Source: CBDFGT01 sp965247225 (GTDB lineage Bacteria; Pseudomonadota; Alphaproteobacteria; Rhizobiales; Rhizobiaceae). Taken from it: DNA of 64,000 nt. The stretch spans positions 1 to 64,000 of the forward strand of contig CBDFGT010000040.1 of the NCBI GenBank assembly GCA_965247225.1, read 5' to 3'. The notes under the pieces are model-generated. The model was not told the origin of the DNA. It searched no databases and worked only from the letters and a program-made list of their open reading frames with translations. Below are positions 8,836 to 16,117 of the stretch, piece after piece; within the stretch, counting starts at the first letter, position 1, and the number at the start of each line of letters is the position of its first letter. A program made the position numbers and the translations under genes.

Positions 8836-9166
8836 GGTTCCACTGCCGGTTTTCTTCATCCCATTTCCGTCTGGCTTCAGCCAGTACCGCCTCACGGATC
8901 ATCCTGTCTGTCATCGGAGGTCCATTATAGACCGGAACCATGGCGCGGAACTCCTCAAGAGTCAGTGTCCCGCCCTTCCTTTCAGTCATGGAAGCCTTTT
9001 CGTCAGTCGGGTCAAAAGCGCCCCCCTGCCCCCCCAACACTTTCAGCCGAACCTCTCCGCCGCTGTCAATCACCTCGAATTCAGCACCGGCCTTGAACCC
9101 GTGCGCATCGCGCAGAGCTTTCGGCAGCATGATCTGGCCTTTCGCATTCATCCGGGTTCTGGCCAT
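8819..9166 (-). CDS. vapB: AbrB/SpoVT-type antitoxin (VapB-like)
   Basis: The antitoxin for the PIN toxin. Residues 1-45 form an AbrB/MazE swapped-hairpin DNA-binding domain (MARTRMNAKGQIMLPKALRDAHGF, then GAEFEVI and GGEVRLKV). The rest is the toxin-binding tail, charged and helical (LTLEEFRAMVP, MTDRMIREAVLAEARRKWDEEN). ATG 9166 was chosen because GGAG lies eight bases upstream; a TTG 12 bases earlier is less likely. It overlaps the toxin start by 17 bases, as is usual for coupled translation. AbrB antitoxins normally repress their own promoter, and a weak internal promoter may lie in the 70 bases between ilvI and this gene. Confidence 0.85.
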   Translation of the reverse strand: MARTRMNAKGQIMLPKALRDAHGFKAGAEFEVIDSGGEVRLKVLGGQGGAFDPTDEKASMTERKGGTLTLEEFRAMVPVYNGPPMTDRMIREAVLAEARRKWDEENRQWNHENSD

Positions 9167-9236
9167 GGCAATCTCCAAACATTAACAGCGGCAGGGCAAG
9201 GGGAACGCTGCACTATACACCGTCCCCCGGGCAAAG

Positions 9237-11033
9237 TCACACCAGTTGCCGACCCTTGGCATCAATGGCATTGGCAACCGCTTCATCCGTGGCCTCATCC
9301 GGCAACAGCATTTCATTATGCGCCTTGCCGGACGGAATCATCGGGAAGCAATTGGCCAGATTGGCCACGCGGCAATCAAAAATCACCGGTGCCGGTGTGT
9401 CGATCATCTCCTGGATCATGCCGTCCAGCTCCCGCGGCTTGTCGCAGCGCATGCCGACGGCACCATAGGCTTCTGCCAGTTTCACAAAATCCGGCATGGC
9501 CTCCGTATAGGAATTCGACAGACGGTTGCCATGGAGCAATTGCTGCCACTGGCGCACCATGCCCATATACTGGTTGTTGAGAATGAAGATCTTGATCTTG
9601 GCATTATACTGAACCGCGCAGGACATTTCCTGGATGCACATCTGGATGGAAGCGTCGCCTGCAATATCAATGACCAGACTGTCGGGATGGGCAATCTGCA
9701 CACCCAGAGCCGCAGGCAGGCCATAGCCCATGGTGCCGAGGCCACCCGATGTCAGCCAGCGGTTCGGCTCCTCAAAGCCGAAATGCTGTGCGGCCCACAT
9801 CTGGTGCTGGCCCACTTCCGTGGTAATATAGGTGTCGCGATGCTTCGTCAGTTCGTAGAGACGCTGGATGGCATATTGCGGCATGATCACGTCATCATGC
9901 ATCTTGTAGGCCAGCGAATTGCGCGCCCGCCAGATGTCAATCTGCTTCCACCATCCGGTCAATTGCCCCTTGTCGATTTTGGACGATCCGGCCCGCCACT
10001 GCCGCACCATATCTTCCAGCACCCGGCCAACATCACCGATAATCGGAACATCCACCCGCACGGTCTTGTTGATCGACGAGGGATCAATATCAATATGGAT
10101 CTTTTTCGAGTTTGGCGAAAACGCATTCAGCCGCCCGGTAATGCGGTCATCAAACCGCGCACCGACACACAGCATCACATCGCAATCATGCATGGCCATA
10201 TTGGCCTCATAGCGCCCGTGCATGCCCAGCATGCCCAGCCAGTTTGGACCCGATGCCGGATAGGCACCCAGCCCCATCAGTGTTGAGGTGATCGGAAAGC
10301 CGGTCAGTTCCACCAGTTCGCGCAACAGCTTTGTGGCTTCCGGGCCGGAATTGATCACACCGCCGCCGGAATAGATCACCGGGCGCCTGGCGGACGCCAT
10401 CAGCGCAATGGCCGCATGGATCTGGTTCAGATCCCCCAGCACCTTTGGCTGATAGCTTTTCTGCACCAGAACAACCGATGGCGGCTGATAGGTGCCGGTG
10501 GCAAACTGCACATCCTTTGGAATATCAACGACGACCGGGCCGGGACGTCCCGTCTGGGCAATGCGGAAGGCCTCGTGAATGACACGGGCAAGATCATTCA
10601 CATCCTTCACCAGCCAGTTGTGCTTGGTGCACGGCCTTGTAATACCAACCGTATCGCACTCCTGAAACGCATCAGAGCCAATCAGCGAGGTTGGAACCTG
10701 GCCTGTCAGGCAGACGAGCGGAACAGAATCCATCAGCGCATCCTGCAGCGGCGTCACGGCATTGGTGGCACCCGGACCGGAGGTCACCAGCATCACGCCG
10801 CATTTGCCGGTCGAGCGCGCATAGCCTTCGGCGGCATGGCCCGCCCCCTGCTCGTGGCGCACCAGAATATGCTGGATGTCTTCCTGCTGGTAGATCTCGT
10901 CATAGATCGGCAGAATGGCCCCGCCAGGATACCCGAAAATCGTATCCACGCCATTGTCTTTCAGCGCGCGCAAAACAATCTCCGCGCCTGTCATGCGATT
11001 GTCATCTGCTGCTTTTGTCTCTGTGCCCGTCAT
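9237..11033 (-). CDS. ilvI: Acetolactate synthase large (catalytic) subunit
   Basis: The thiamine-diphosphate enzyme that condenses two pyruvates, or pyruvate with 2-oxobutyrate, in the first common step of branched-chain amino-acid synthesis. All three TPP-enzyme domains are present in 598 residues: the N-terminal PYR domain with catalytic Glu in LVRHEQGAGHAAEGYAR; the central FAD-fold domain with YSGGGVINSG and DIDPSSINK; and the C-terminal PP domain with GLGTMGYGLPAALG and the metal site GDASIQM...NNQYMGMVRQWQ. Length is typical for the family. ATG 11033 is preceded by an attenuator whose leader peptide is rich in Ile, Val and Leu. It forms a holoenzyme with IlvH encoded downstream. Confidence 0.96.
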   Translation of the reverse strand: MTGTETKAADDNRMTGAEIVLRALKDNGVDTIFGYPGGAILPIYDEIYQQEDIQHILVRHEQGAGHAAEGYARSTGKCGVMLVTSGPGATNAVTPLQDALMDSVPLVCLTGQVPTSLIGSDAFQECDTVGITRPCTKHNWLVKDVNDLARVIHEAFRIAQTGRPGPVVVDIPKDVQFATGTYQPPSVVLVQKSYQPKVLGDLNQIHAAIALMASARRPVIYSGGGVINSGPEATKLLRELVELTGFPITSTLMGLGAYPASGPNWLGMLGMHGRYEANMAMHDCDVMLCVGARFDDRITGRLNAFSPNSKKIHIDIDPSSINKTVRVDVPIIGDVGRVLEDMVRQWRAGSSKIDKGQLTGWWKQIDIWRARNSLAYKMHDDVIMPQYAIQRLYELTKHRDTYITTEVGQHQMWAAQHFGFEEPNRWLTSGGLGTMGYGLPAALGVQIAHPDSLVIDIAGDASIQMCIQEMSCAVQYNAKIKIFILNNQYMGMVRQWQQLLHGNRLSNSYTEAMPDFVKLAEAYGAVGMRCDKPRELDGMIQEMIDTPAPVIFDCRVANLANCFPMIPSGKAHNEMLLPDEATDEAVANAIDAKGRQLV

Positions 11034-11112
11034 AGTGCGTGTTTCCCGTTCAGTTACCTTCGACCATTCGGTCCGTTGCTGCGTCCTGTAGACTATTCAT
11101 GGTATTTTGGAC

Positions 11113-11138
11113 ATAAAAAAAGGCCCCGTCAGGAGCCT
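11113..11138 (-). terminator. ilvI attenuator terminator hairpin
   Basis: On the minus strand AGGCTCC, TGAC, GGGGCCT forms a 7-bp stem (one G-T pair) followed directly by seven T. It lies between the leader peptide and ilvI, so reading into the operon requires that it does not form. It is the terminator arm of the attenuator. Confidence 0.8.
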
Positions 11139-11144
11139 CGTTTT

Positions 11145-11191
11145 GCGCATGGGTGCTTTCGCCGGATGGTTACACCATCCTGCCCATGCGC
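11145..11191 (-). promoter_or_regulatory. Pause/anti-terminator hairpin of the ilv attenuator
   Basis: A perfect 9-bp stem (GCGCATGGG at 11183-11191 on the minus strand with CCCATGCGC at 11145-11153) encloses an inner 7-bp hairpin (GGATGGT/ACCATCC). Its 5' arm lies inside the leader peptide reading frame, so a ribosome stalled at the Ile/Val/Leu codons would change which structure forms. The exact competing pairing was not folded. Confidence 0.6.
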
Positions 11192-11217
11192 TTTCCCACC
11201 ACAAGAATAACAATCAT
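11170..11217 (-). CDS. ilv leader peptide MIVILVVGKRMGRMV
   Basis: A 15-codon frame whose residues 2-7 are Ile-Val-Ile-Leu-Val-Val, the amino acids made by the pathway, followed by a hairpin and an intrinsic terminator before ilvI. This is the standard arrangement of transcription attenuation: a ribosome stalling on these codons when branched-chain aminoacyl-tRNA is scarce lets transcription continue into ilvI. There is no good ribosome-binding site; the inferred transcription start lies only about a dozen bases upstream, so the leader may be translated with a very short 5' end. Confidence 0.8.
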   Translation of the reverse strand: MIVILVVGKRMGRMV

Positions 11218-11236
11218 ATTTTTCATGGGGTGGAGT

Positions 11237-11265
11237 GTTAACGGAGAATGCCGCAAGCGTCAACC
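11237..11265 (-). promoter_or_regulatory. Putative promoter of the ilv leader transcript
   Basis: TTGACG (minus strand, 11265-11260), a 17-base spacer and TAACAC (11242-11237). The -35 is good and the -10 is weak. It would start the RNA close to 11230, just before the leader peptide. Confidence 0.45.
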
Positions 11266-11377
11266 GGGCAAATCCGGGTTTTTTGAGGGGATTGGAGAGC
11301 GGCAAACCCAGGCGAAAGACCGTTTGAACACATCTTCCATCAAGCGCCCCTCCTCCTCAAGGTCGGGAACTCCCCAC

Positions 11378-11430
11378 CCTCATGGTGAGGTGTCTTTTTC
11401 GGCAAGGCCGGAAAAGCCTCGAAACATCCT
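11378..11430. repeat. Degenerate palindromic intergenic repeat
   Basis: Contains CCTCATGGTGAGG (11378-11390, an inverted repeat with a 3-base centre) and, about 25 bases on, an imperfect GGCCGGAAAAGCCTCGAAACATCC. The combination of a CTCACCATGAG half and a CCTCGAA(A/G)CATCC half is reminiscent of intergenic palindromic elements of rhizobia. A perfect hairpin sharing the CCTCGAAGCATCC end is at 33801-33843 in this window. Confidence 0.45.
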
Positions 11431-11452
11431 ACACAAGCATAGATAAAATGTG

Positions 11453-11743
11453 TCACACCAGTTCGATGCGCACCTTGCGTCCAACAATGATTGCAGCCCT
11501 TTGCAGCGTTGCCAAGGTCACATTGCCGTCGGCCGGGTCCAGCAACCGGCTGATCTGGCTGCGGCTGGTTCCCATTTTTTCAGCCATCTTTTTACGCGAC
11601 AGCTTTTGCGCCGCCATAGCCTGTTCCAGTTGCCAAGCCAGCACTTCCTTGATGGCGGCGGCCTGAAATTCTTCAAGCTTTCCCTCTTCGATCAGGAAAT
11701 CATCAAGGGTAGCAAATTCGCCGCTGTCACGCAGATCATCCAT
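11453..11743 (-). CDS. higA: XRE/HigA-type antitoxin
   Basis: A 96-residue DNA-binding antitoxin. Residues about 30-85 carry a Cro/XRE helix-turn-helix (AWQLEQAMAAQKLSRKKMAEKMGTSRSQISRLLDP, then LATLQRAAIIVGRKV), preceded by an acidic N-terminal arm that would contact the toxin. It follows the toxin gene with a 15-base gap, the toxin-first order usual for HigBA systems with Gp49-like toxins. It probably represses its own promoter upstream of the toxin gene. Confidence 0.85.
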   Translation of the reverse strand: MDDLRDSGEFATLDDFLIEEGKLEEFQAAAIKEVLAWQLEQAMAAQKLSRKKMAEKMGTSRSQISRLLDPADGNVTLATLQRAAIIVGRKVRIELV

Positions 11744-11758
11744 TGTCCAAAATCCTTA

Positions 11759-12124
11759 TCACCGCTCTTCACCCTGAACGGCAAATTCTTTCATACGCTT
11801 CAGCCCAATCTCCAGTTCATCAACGGGTGTCTTCTGGCTCTTTTTGATAAAGCCGGACAGGATAACAATACGCCCGCGATCAACACAAAACAGTAGCCGT
11901 GCAATCCTGTGGCTGGGAAGCGAACTGCGCACTTCCCAAAGCCCGGCTTTCATGGCGCGGCACAAGGGCATTCCCACCGGCCAGCGATATTGCACCCGCA
12001 TCAAATCCTGACCAATCGCATGCCTGTCGGCTTCATCCAGCGCTTTCAGCCAATCCTTGATGACCTCATTGCCGGAAGCGGTACGGTAAAACACGACCGG
12101 TATTTTCTCGATACGATCCGTCAT
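11759..12124 (-). CDS. higB: HigB/Gp49-like toxin
   Basis: A 121-residue toxin of the RelE superfamily, phage-derived Gp49-like (HigB) branch, expected to cleave mRNA on the ribosome. Motifs: VVFYRTASGNEVIKDWLKAL at the start, GMPLCRAMKAGLWEVRSSL in the middle, and RIARLLFCVDRGRIVILSGFIKKSQKTP, the typical family ending with basic residues. ATG 12124. The upstream region on the minus strand is AT-rich (TATATGGTACATGTG) and likely holds the autoregulated promoter. First gene of a pair with the XRE antitoxin. Confidence 0.87.
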   Translation of the reverse strand: MTDRIEKIPVVFYRTASGNEVIKDWLKALDEADRHAIGQDLMRVQYRWPVGMPLCRAMKAGLWEVRSSLPSHRIARLLFCVDRGRIVILSGFIKKSQKTPVDELEIGLKRMKEFAVQGEER

Positions 12125-12253
12125 CCCAAAACCCTGTTCACATGTACCATATATAGGTCATGCATTCAATGAAATTATATGGGATGAAACCACCACCAAA
12201 ACTTGCAGTTTTAAGCTTCCTCGTCAATATTGCAGGCAGACAAGGGCGCGGGC

Positions 12254-12694
12254 ATGCCTGAAATTCACAATGACTATAATCTGGAACGATGGCTGGCGTA
12301 CAAGCCAAAGTAATGGCCTGTCACAATTGCTTCCAGAGTAGCAATGCAGATTCTGCCGGTTCTTGGGCGCGAAGTCAAACGTGTAAAATCTGTGGGAAAG
12401 TGGCAAGACGCCCTTGCCGCCACCCATGCCGATGCCGATGTAATCTGGGGTTCGGTTTCCGCCGATGCCACAGCCCTTGAAAACGGCCTGTTGCTTTCAG
12501 ATTTGCCCCTGTGGGAAAACTCTATTCCCGGTTGGGTCATAGCTTGTTGGAGGACACTGAAATCAGAGCTTCTGTCCGATGCCCCTCACTGGAAAGTCTG
12601 GATCGACTGCTACAATGACCGGATGCGCGGCGATGACGAGGCGGCCAGGCGCGGACGGCCTGCCATCCCGGAACTCGAATGGGATTGCGCTTGA
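12254..12694 (+). pseudogene. Broken rhizobial orphan-family gene with in-frame stop
   Basis: From ATG 12254 the frame reads MPEIHNDYNLERWLAYKPK, then TAA (12311-12313), then WPVTIASRVAMQILPVLG and on in the same frame to 12694. Recognisable family features are the Leu-Glu-x-Trp-Leu-x-x-Lys-Pro start, a segment of the NGLLLSDLPLWENSIPGW kind, and HWKVWIDCYNDRMRG. These belong to a family I know only as rhizobial hypothetical proteins, normally longer and ending with Trp-x-x-Gly-Pro plus an Asn-rich tail. Here the end is missing: the frame runs into the 3' side of a truncated toxin gene on the other strand. Two lesions, so a relic is likely. Confidence 0.6.
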
Positions 12695-12755
12695 CGATAT
12701 AGTCAAAAATGCCATCGTGATCCGAAATAGCGCATGCGGACCAAACAAGCCGCAT
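12683..12755 (-). pseudogene. Truncated ParE/RelE-type toxin fragment
   Basis: Twelve bases after the RelB-like antitoxin, ATG 12755 starts MRLVWSACAISDHDGIFDYIVKRNP, which matches the first helix of plasmid-stabilisation RelE/ParE toxins (Trp, then Ala-x-x-Asp-x-x-x-Ile-x-Asp-Tyr-Ile). After about 25 residues similarity is lost, exactly where the orphan-family pseudogene of the other strand ends. The catalytic C-terminal half is gone, so no active toxin is expected. Confidence 0.6.
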
Positions 12756-12767
12756 CAAAGATCAATT

Positions 12768-13058
12768 CTACTGTCGGACGATGGCGGCCTTCCGCTTTTC
12801 AGCAAACAGCGCATCCACATCCGCATAATCCATGTCAGGGCGTTCGTCTGTCATCGCCTCGTCAACCCTCGTCCTAAACCATGTGTCATAGGCCTGCGGT
12901 TCGGCCATCAATTCTATAGGTAAAAAACCTTCGCTTGCCGTCCGTGTCAGCAATATGCGCACTTCATCTGAAACACTCAGCCCCATTTTGCCAAGAACCT
13001 CGGTTGCTCGATCACGGATGTCAGCATCAATCTGTGTTTGCACAAGGGCTTTTGGCAT
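12768..13058 (-). CDS. RelB/DinJ-type antitoxin
   Basis: A 96-residue antitoxin of the RelB/DinJ ribbon-helix-helix family: MPKALVQTQIDADIRDRATEVLGKMGLSVSDEVRILLTRTASEGFLP is the typical strand and two helices, followed by a disordered toxin-binding tail (ERPDMDYADVDALFAEKR). ATG 13058 was chosen because AAGGA lies eight bases upstream; an earlier in-frame ATG at 13079 lacks one. Its toxin partner downstream is cut to about 25 residues, so this antitoxin is probably an orphan that may still bind DNA or cross-neutralise another RelE toxin. Confidence 0.85.
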   Translation of the reverse strand: MPKALVQTQIDADIRDRATEVLGKMGLSVSDEVRILLTRTASEGFLPIELMAEPQAYDTWFRTRVDEAMTDERPDMDYADVDALFAEKRKAAIVRQ

Positions 13059-13272
13059 AACGTGTCCTTCGCATTTCAAAAAATGATACCCGAAAAATAC
13101 CCGAACGAAAACAGGTTTTCAGCATTCAGCCACGTGTACACCGCAAAAAAGTATAGCCTCTTTCGCCCCTCCAAAACCTGCAAAAAGCAAGTGTTTGCAT
13201 AGATGCTAAACTACTTCTTAATGCAACCCCCCTATCATTTCAGGATTATAGTCTGGAGTGTGAAAGCCGCAT

Positions 13273-15207
13273 ATGAACGAACTTCCCGCCATGATGAGCG
13301 TCGAAGCCGGCAATCGCCGTGACCTTGGAAACAAGGCAACACGGGGCATTTTATGCCATGTTGTTGCCTGCGATGGAGCACGCGCAACCCTGTTTGTAAG
13401 CGCCCGTGAAAGTGATATCGCCAGACGCTGGACCGTGGGCAGCCTCTTGTCCATTGCAGTCGGCGAAATCCGTGTCGTTGCCATTGCCGTTTCCATGCAG
13501 GCCGTTGCAAAACAATGGAATCATGCAGACACCAACAGCTGGAACATTGAAGTCGAGCTTTTGGGTGAAGTCACGACAGATACCGGCGGTGTCTCCCGCT
13601 TTTCCGGTGGCATCAGCATCTGCCCGCATCTTGGCAGTCTGGCCCACGAGATACGCGAAGCGGATCTGAAGGCGATTTATAACAACACCGAAAACACGTC
13701 CTGTACCATTGGCAGGTTGTCACAAAACGAGGCTATTGATGCAACCATCCATATCCCCTCCATGCTGCAAAAGCATTTTGCGGTTGTCGGCTCCACGGGC
13801 GTCGGCAAGTCGACCGCCGTTTCCATGCTGCTGACCAAGTCCATTGCCAGCAATCCCAGGCTTCGTGTGCTGATTCTCGATCCGCACAATGAATATGCCG
13901 CAGCCTTCCCGGCCAGTTGCGCCATCATCAATTCCGGCACACTGAACCTGCCCTTCTGGCTGATGCGGCTGGAAGAATTTGCCGAGGTCATCTTTCGCGG
14001 GCGTCCCCCGGTCCCCGAAGAAATGGATGTATTGCGCGAACTGGTTCCGGAAGCCAAACGCACATTCAGGCAGGACGCCCCGAGCCTGCGCCGCAATCTG
14101 GACCGCACGGCATACACTGCCGATTCCCCGGTCCCCTGGCGCATGGCCGACCTTCTGGCCCAGATTGACGAGCGGATCGGCCGGCTGGAAGGACGGGACG
14201 AAAAACCGATGCTGCGCTCGCTCAAATTGCGCCTTGTTGCCATTACGGCGGATCCGGCTTTCCGGTTCATGTTTTCCAACAAGTCGGGAGCAGATTCCGT
14301 CATGGAATCGATCGCGCATATTTTCCGCATTCCCGGTGGAAACCGGCCGATCACCTGCCTGCAACTGGCTGGCATGCCATCCGAAGTGGTCAATTGCGTC
14401 GCCTCTGTTCTCTGCCGTGTGGCCTTTGAAACCGCCATGGCCAGCAATGGCGGCATTCACATTCTGGTGGTTTGCGAGGAAGCCCATCGCTATATCCCGT
14501 CCGACCGGACCCTGGGCTTTACACCGACCCGGCAAGCCATCGCCCGCATTGCCAAGGAAGGCCGTAAATATGGCGTGTCGCTGGGCATCATCACCCAGCG
14601 CCCCGGCGAGGTCGATGCCACGATCCTGTCCCAGTGTTCGACTGTGTTTGCCATGCGCCTGTCCAATGACCGCGACCAGGATATTATCCGCAACGCCATC
14701 CCGGATTCCTCCAGTTCCATTGTGAATTTCATCGCCTCCATCGGCAATGGCGAAGCCATTGCTTTCGGCGAGGCTGTATCCATTCCCATGCGCATGCGCT
14801 TTCAGCGCGTACAGGAACGGTTTCTGCCAAGGTCGGCAGGTTACGAGTCAACAGGAACGGAATTGCAACCAAGCGACGATCCACGAGAGATTGTCGAGCG
14901 GATGCGCGCCCTAGCGAGCGCAGACTGGCGAACGACAGCTGTTGAGACAGGCCATGCAAGCCGGCCAGATTGGGACCAGGACGAGGGCATTGCTGAATTT
15001 CGCAGCGCACTGGATGATTCTGCGGAGAATCTGGAGCTGGAATCCTATCGACCGGACATGCTGCCGCAACGGCCTCTCAGCGACATTCCGCTCAATCCGC
15101 AGGTCACAGAGCCGATTGCGGCATCCGTCAATCCGCGAACGGAATATGCCTCAGCCTTCAGGGATATTGCCCTGCGCCGCGGTCCTGGCGCATACGACAA
15201 ACGATAG
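13273..15207 (+). CDS. HerA-like hexameric ATPase (HAS barrel + DUF87)
   Basis: A FtsK/HerA-superfamily DNA translocase. Residues about 20-150 form the HAS-barrel region. Walker A is GSTGVGKS (173-180), the DPHNEY loop is near 203, Walker B is HILVVCEEAHRY near residues 396-407, and the HerA Arg-finger/sensor region IAKEGRKYGVSLGIITQRPGEVD with QCSTVFAMRLSNDRDQ follows. The last 120 residues look flexible and charged. ATG 13273 begins the conserved part. No NurA, Sir2 or nuclease gene accompanies it; the next gene is convergent miaA. HerA proteins of this kind with this neighbourhood seem to be part of the rhizobial core, but the role in repair or conflict is unproven. Confidence 0.85.
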   Translation: MNELPAMMSVEAGNRRDLGNKATRGILCHVVACDGARATLFVSARESDIARRWTVGSLLSIAVGEIRVVAIAVSMQAVAKQWNHADTNSWNIEVELLGEVTTDTGGVSRFSGGISICPHLGSLAHEIREADLKAIYNNTENTSCTIGRLSQNEAIDATIHIPSMLQKHFAVVGSTGVGKSTAVSMLLTKSIASNPRLRVLILDPHNEYAAAFPASCAIINSGTLNLPFWLMRLEEFAEVIFRGRPPVPEEMDVLRELVPEAKRTFRQDAPSLRRNLDRTAYTADSPVPWRMADLLAQIDERIGRLEGRDEKPMLRSLKLRLVAITADPAFRFMFSNKSGADSVMESIAHIFRIPGGNRPITCLQLAGMPSEVVNCVASVLCRVAFETAMASNGGIHILVVCEEAHRYIPSDRTLGFTPTRQAIARIAKEGRKYGVSLGIITQRPGEVDATILSQCSTVFAMRLSNDRDQDIIRNAIPDSSSSIVNFIASIGNGEAIAFGEAVSIPMRMRFQRVQERFLPRSAGYESTGTELQPSDDPREIVERMRALASADWRTTAVETGHASRPDWDQDEGIAEFRSALDDSAENLELESYRPDMLPQRPLSDIPLNPQVTEPIAASVNPRTEYASAFRDIALRRGPGAYDKR

Positions 15208-15223
15208 ACCGGAAGAAAGGCCG

Positions 15224-16117
15224 TCAGCCCAGACGCTGCCAGTCCTCTCCCATCTGGTTGCGGAACCAGGTCATCTGCCGCTTGGCATATTGCCGTGTGG
15301 CGGCAGAAGCTGTTTCAATCACCGTCTCCCTGTCGATTGCTCCGTTCAGCATGGCAGCAATCTGGCTGACACCGATGGCCTTCAGCGCCGGCGCATCCGG
15401 CTCCGGCTGCAGCGCCAGCAAGGCCTCAACCTCTTCCACCGCACCGGCATCCAGCATTTTTTCAAACCGCGTGTTGATACGCTGATGCAGGACGGAGCGT
15501 TCCGGCAGAACCACAAATTTGGCCGCACTGTCCGGGGCTATGACCGCTTGTCCCGGCTGCGCCTGAAAATGCTGCAAGGATTGCCCGGTCGCCACCACAA
15601 TCTCAAGCGCCCGCACAATCCGCTGGCTGTCACCCGGTTTCAAAACCTCCGCCATATGCGGATCGCGCAGCGCCAGTTCAGCATGCAGGGCTTCCGGTCC
15701 GTTTTCTGCCAGCGCCTTGCGATAACAGGCTCTGATCTCGGCAGGCACGTGCGGCATATCCGAAAGGCCGCCTGTCAGGGCCTTGAAATACAGCCCCGTC
15801 CCGCCCACAACAACCGGTAACTGGCCGCGATCCTGCGTCTGCCTGATAACAGATGTCACATCGCGCAACCACTGGCCGGTTGAATAGGTTCGCGTAGCCG
15901 CAACATGACCGTACAGCAGATGCTCGACACCCTCCATATCGTCGTGCGAAGGGCGCGCCGTCAAAACCCGCAGCGTGTCATAGACCTGCATGCTGTCGGC
16001 ATTGATCACCACACCCTTGCGCTGTTTTGCCAGATCAACAGCCAATGCGGACTTGCCGCTGGCCGTCGGCCCGGTTATCAGGATGGCTTTGATATTGTCA
16101 GCAAGGTTCTTCATCAT
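15224..16117 (-). CDS. miaA: tRNA dimethylallyltransferase
   Basis: Transfers a dimethylallyl group to N6 of A37 in tRNAs reading U-starting codons. Walker A GPTASGKSALAVDLA is near the N-terminus, followed by the family motifs VVINADSMQVY and LTARPSHDDMEGVEHLLYGH, the TGQWL segment, VVVGGTGLYFKALTGG, and the basic C-terminal TRQYAKRQMTWFRNQM. Full length at about 297 residues. Candidate starts are GTG 16132 and ATG 16117 or 16114; ATG 16117 is used here. The start region overlaps the start codon of the divergent serB, so each promoter must lie inside the other gene. Confidence 0.93.
   Translation of the reverse strand: MMKNLADNIKAILITGPTASGKSALAVDLAKQRKGVVINADSMQVYDTLRVLTARPSHDDMEGVEHLLYGHVAATRTYSTGQWLRDVTSVIRQTQDRGQLPVVVGGTGLYFKALTGGLSDMPHVPAEIRACYRKALAENGPEALHAELALRDPHMAEVLKPGDSQRIVRALEIVVATGQSLQHFQAQPGQAVIAPDSAAKFVVLPERSVLHQRINTRFEKMLDAGAVEEVEALLALQPEPDAPALKAIGVSQIAAMLNGAIDRETVIETASAATRQYAKRQMTWFRNQMGEDWQRLG

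Noticed and set aside
13273..15207. Complete HerA-NurA or HerA-Sir2 defence system
   Set aside because: Only the ATPase is present; neighbours are toxin-antitoxin genes and miaA, with no nuclease or effector.
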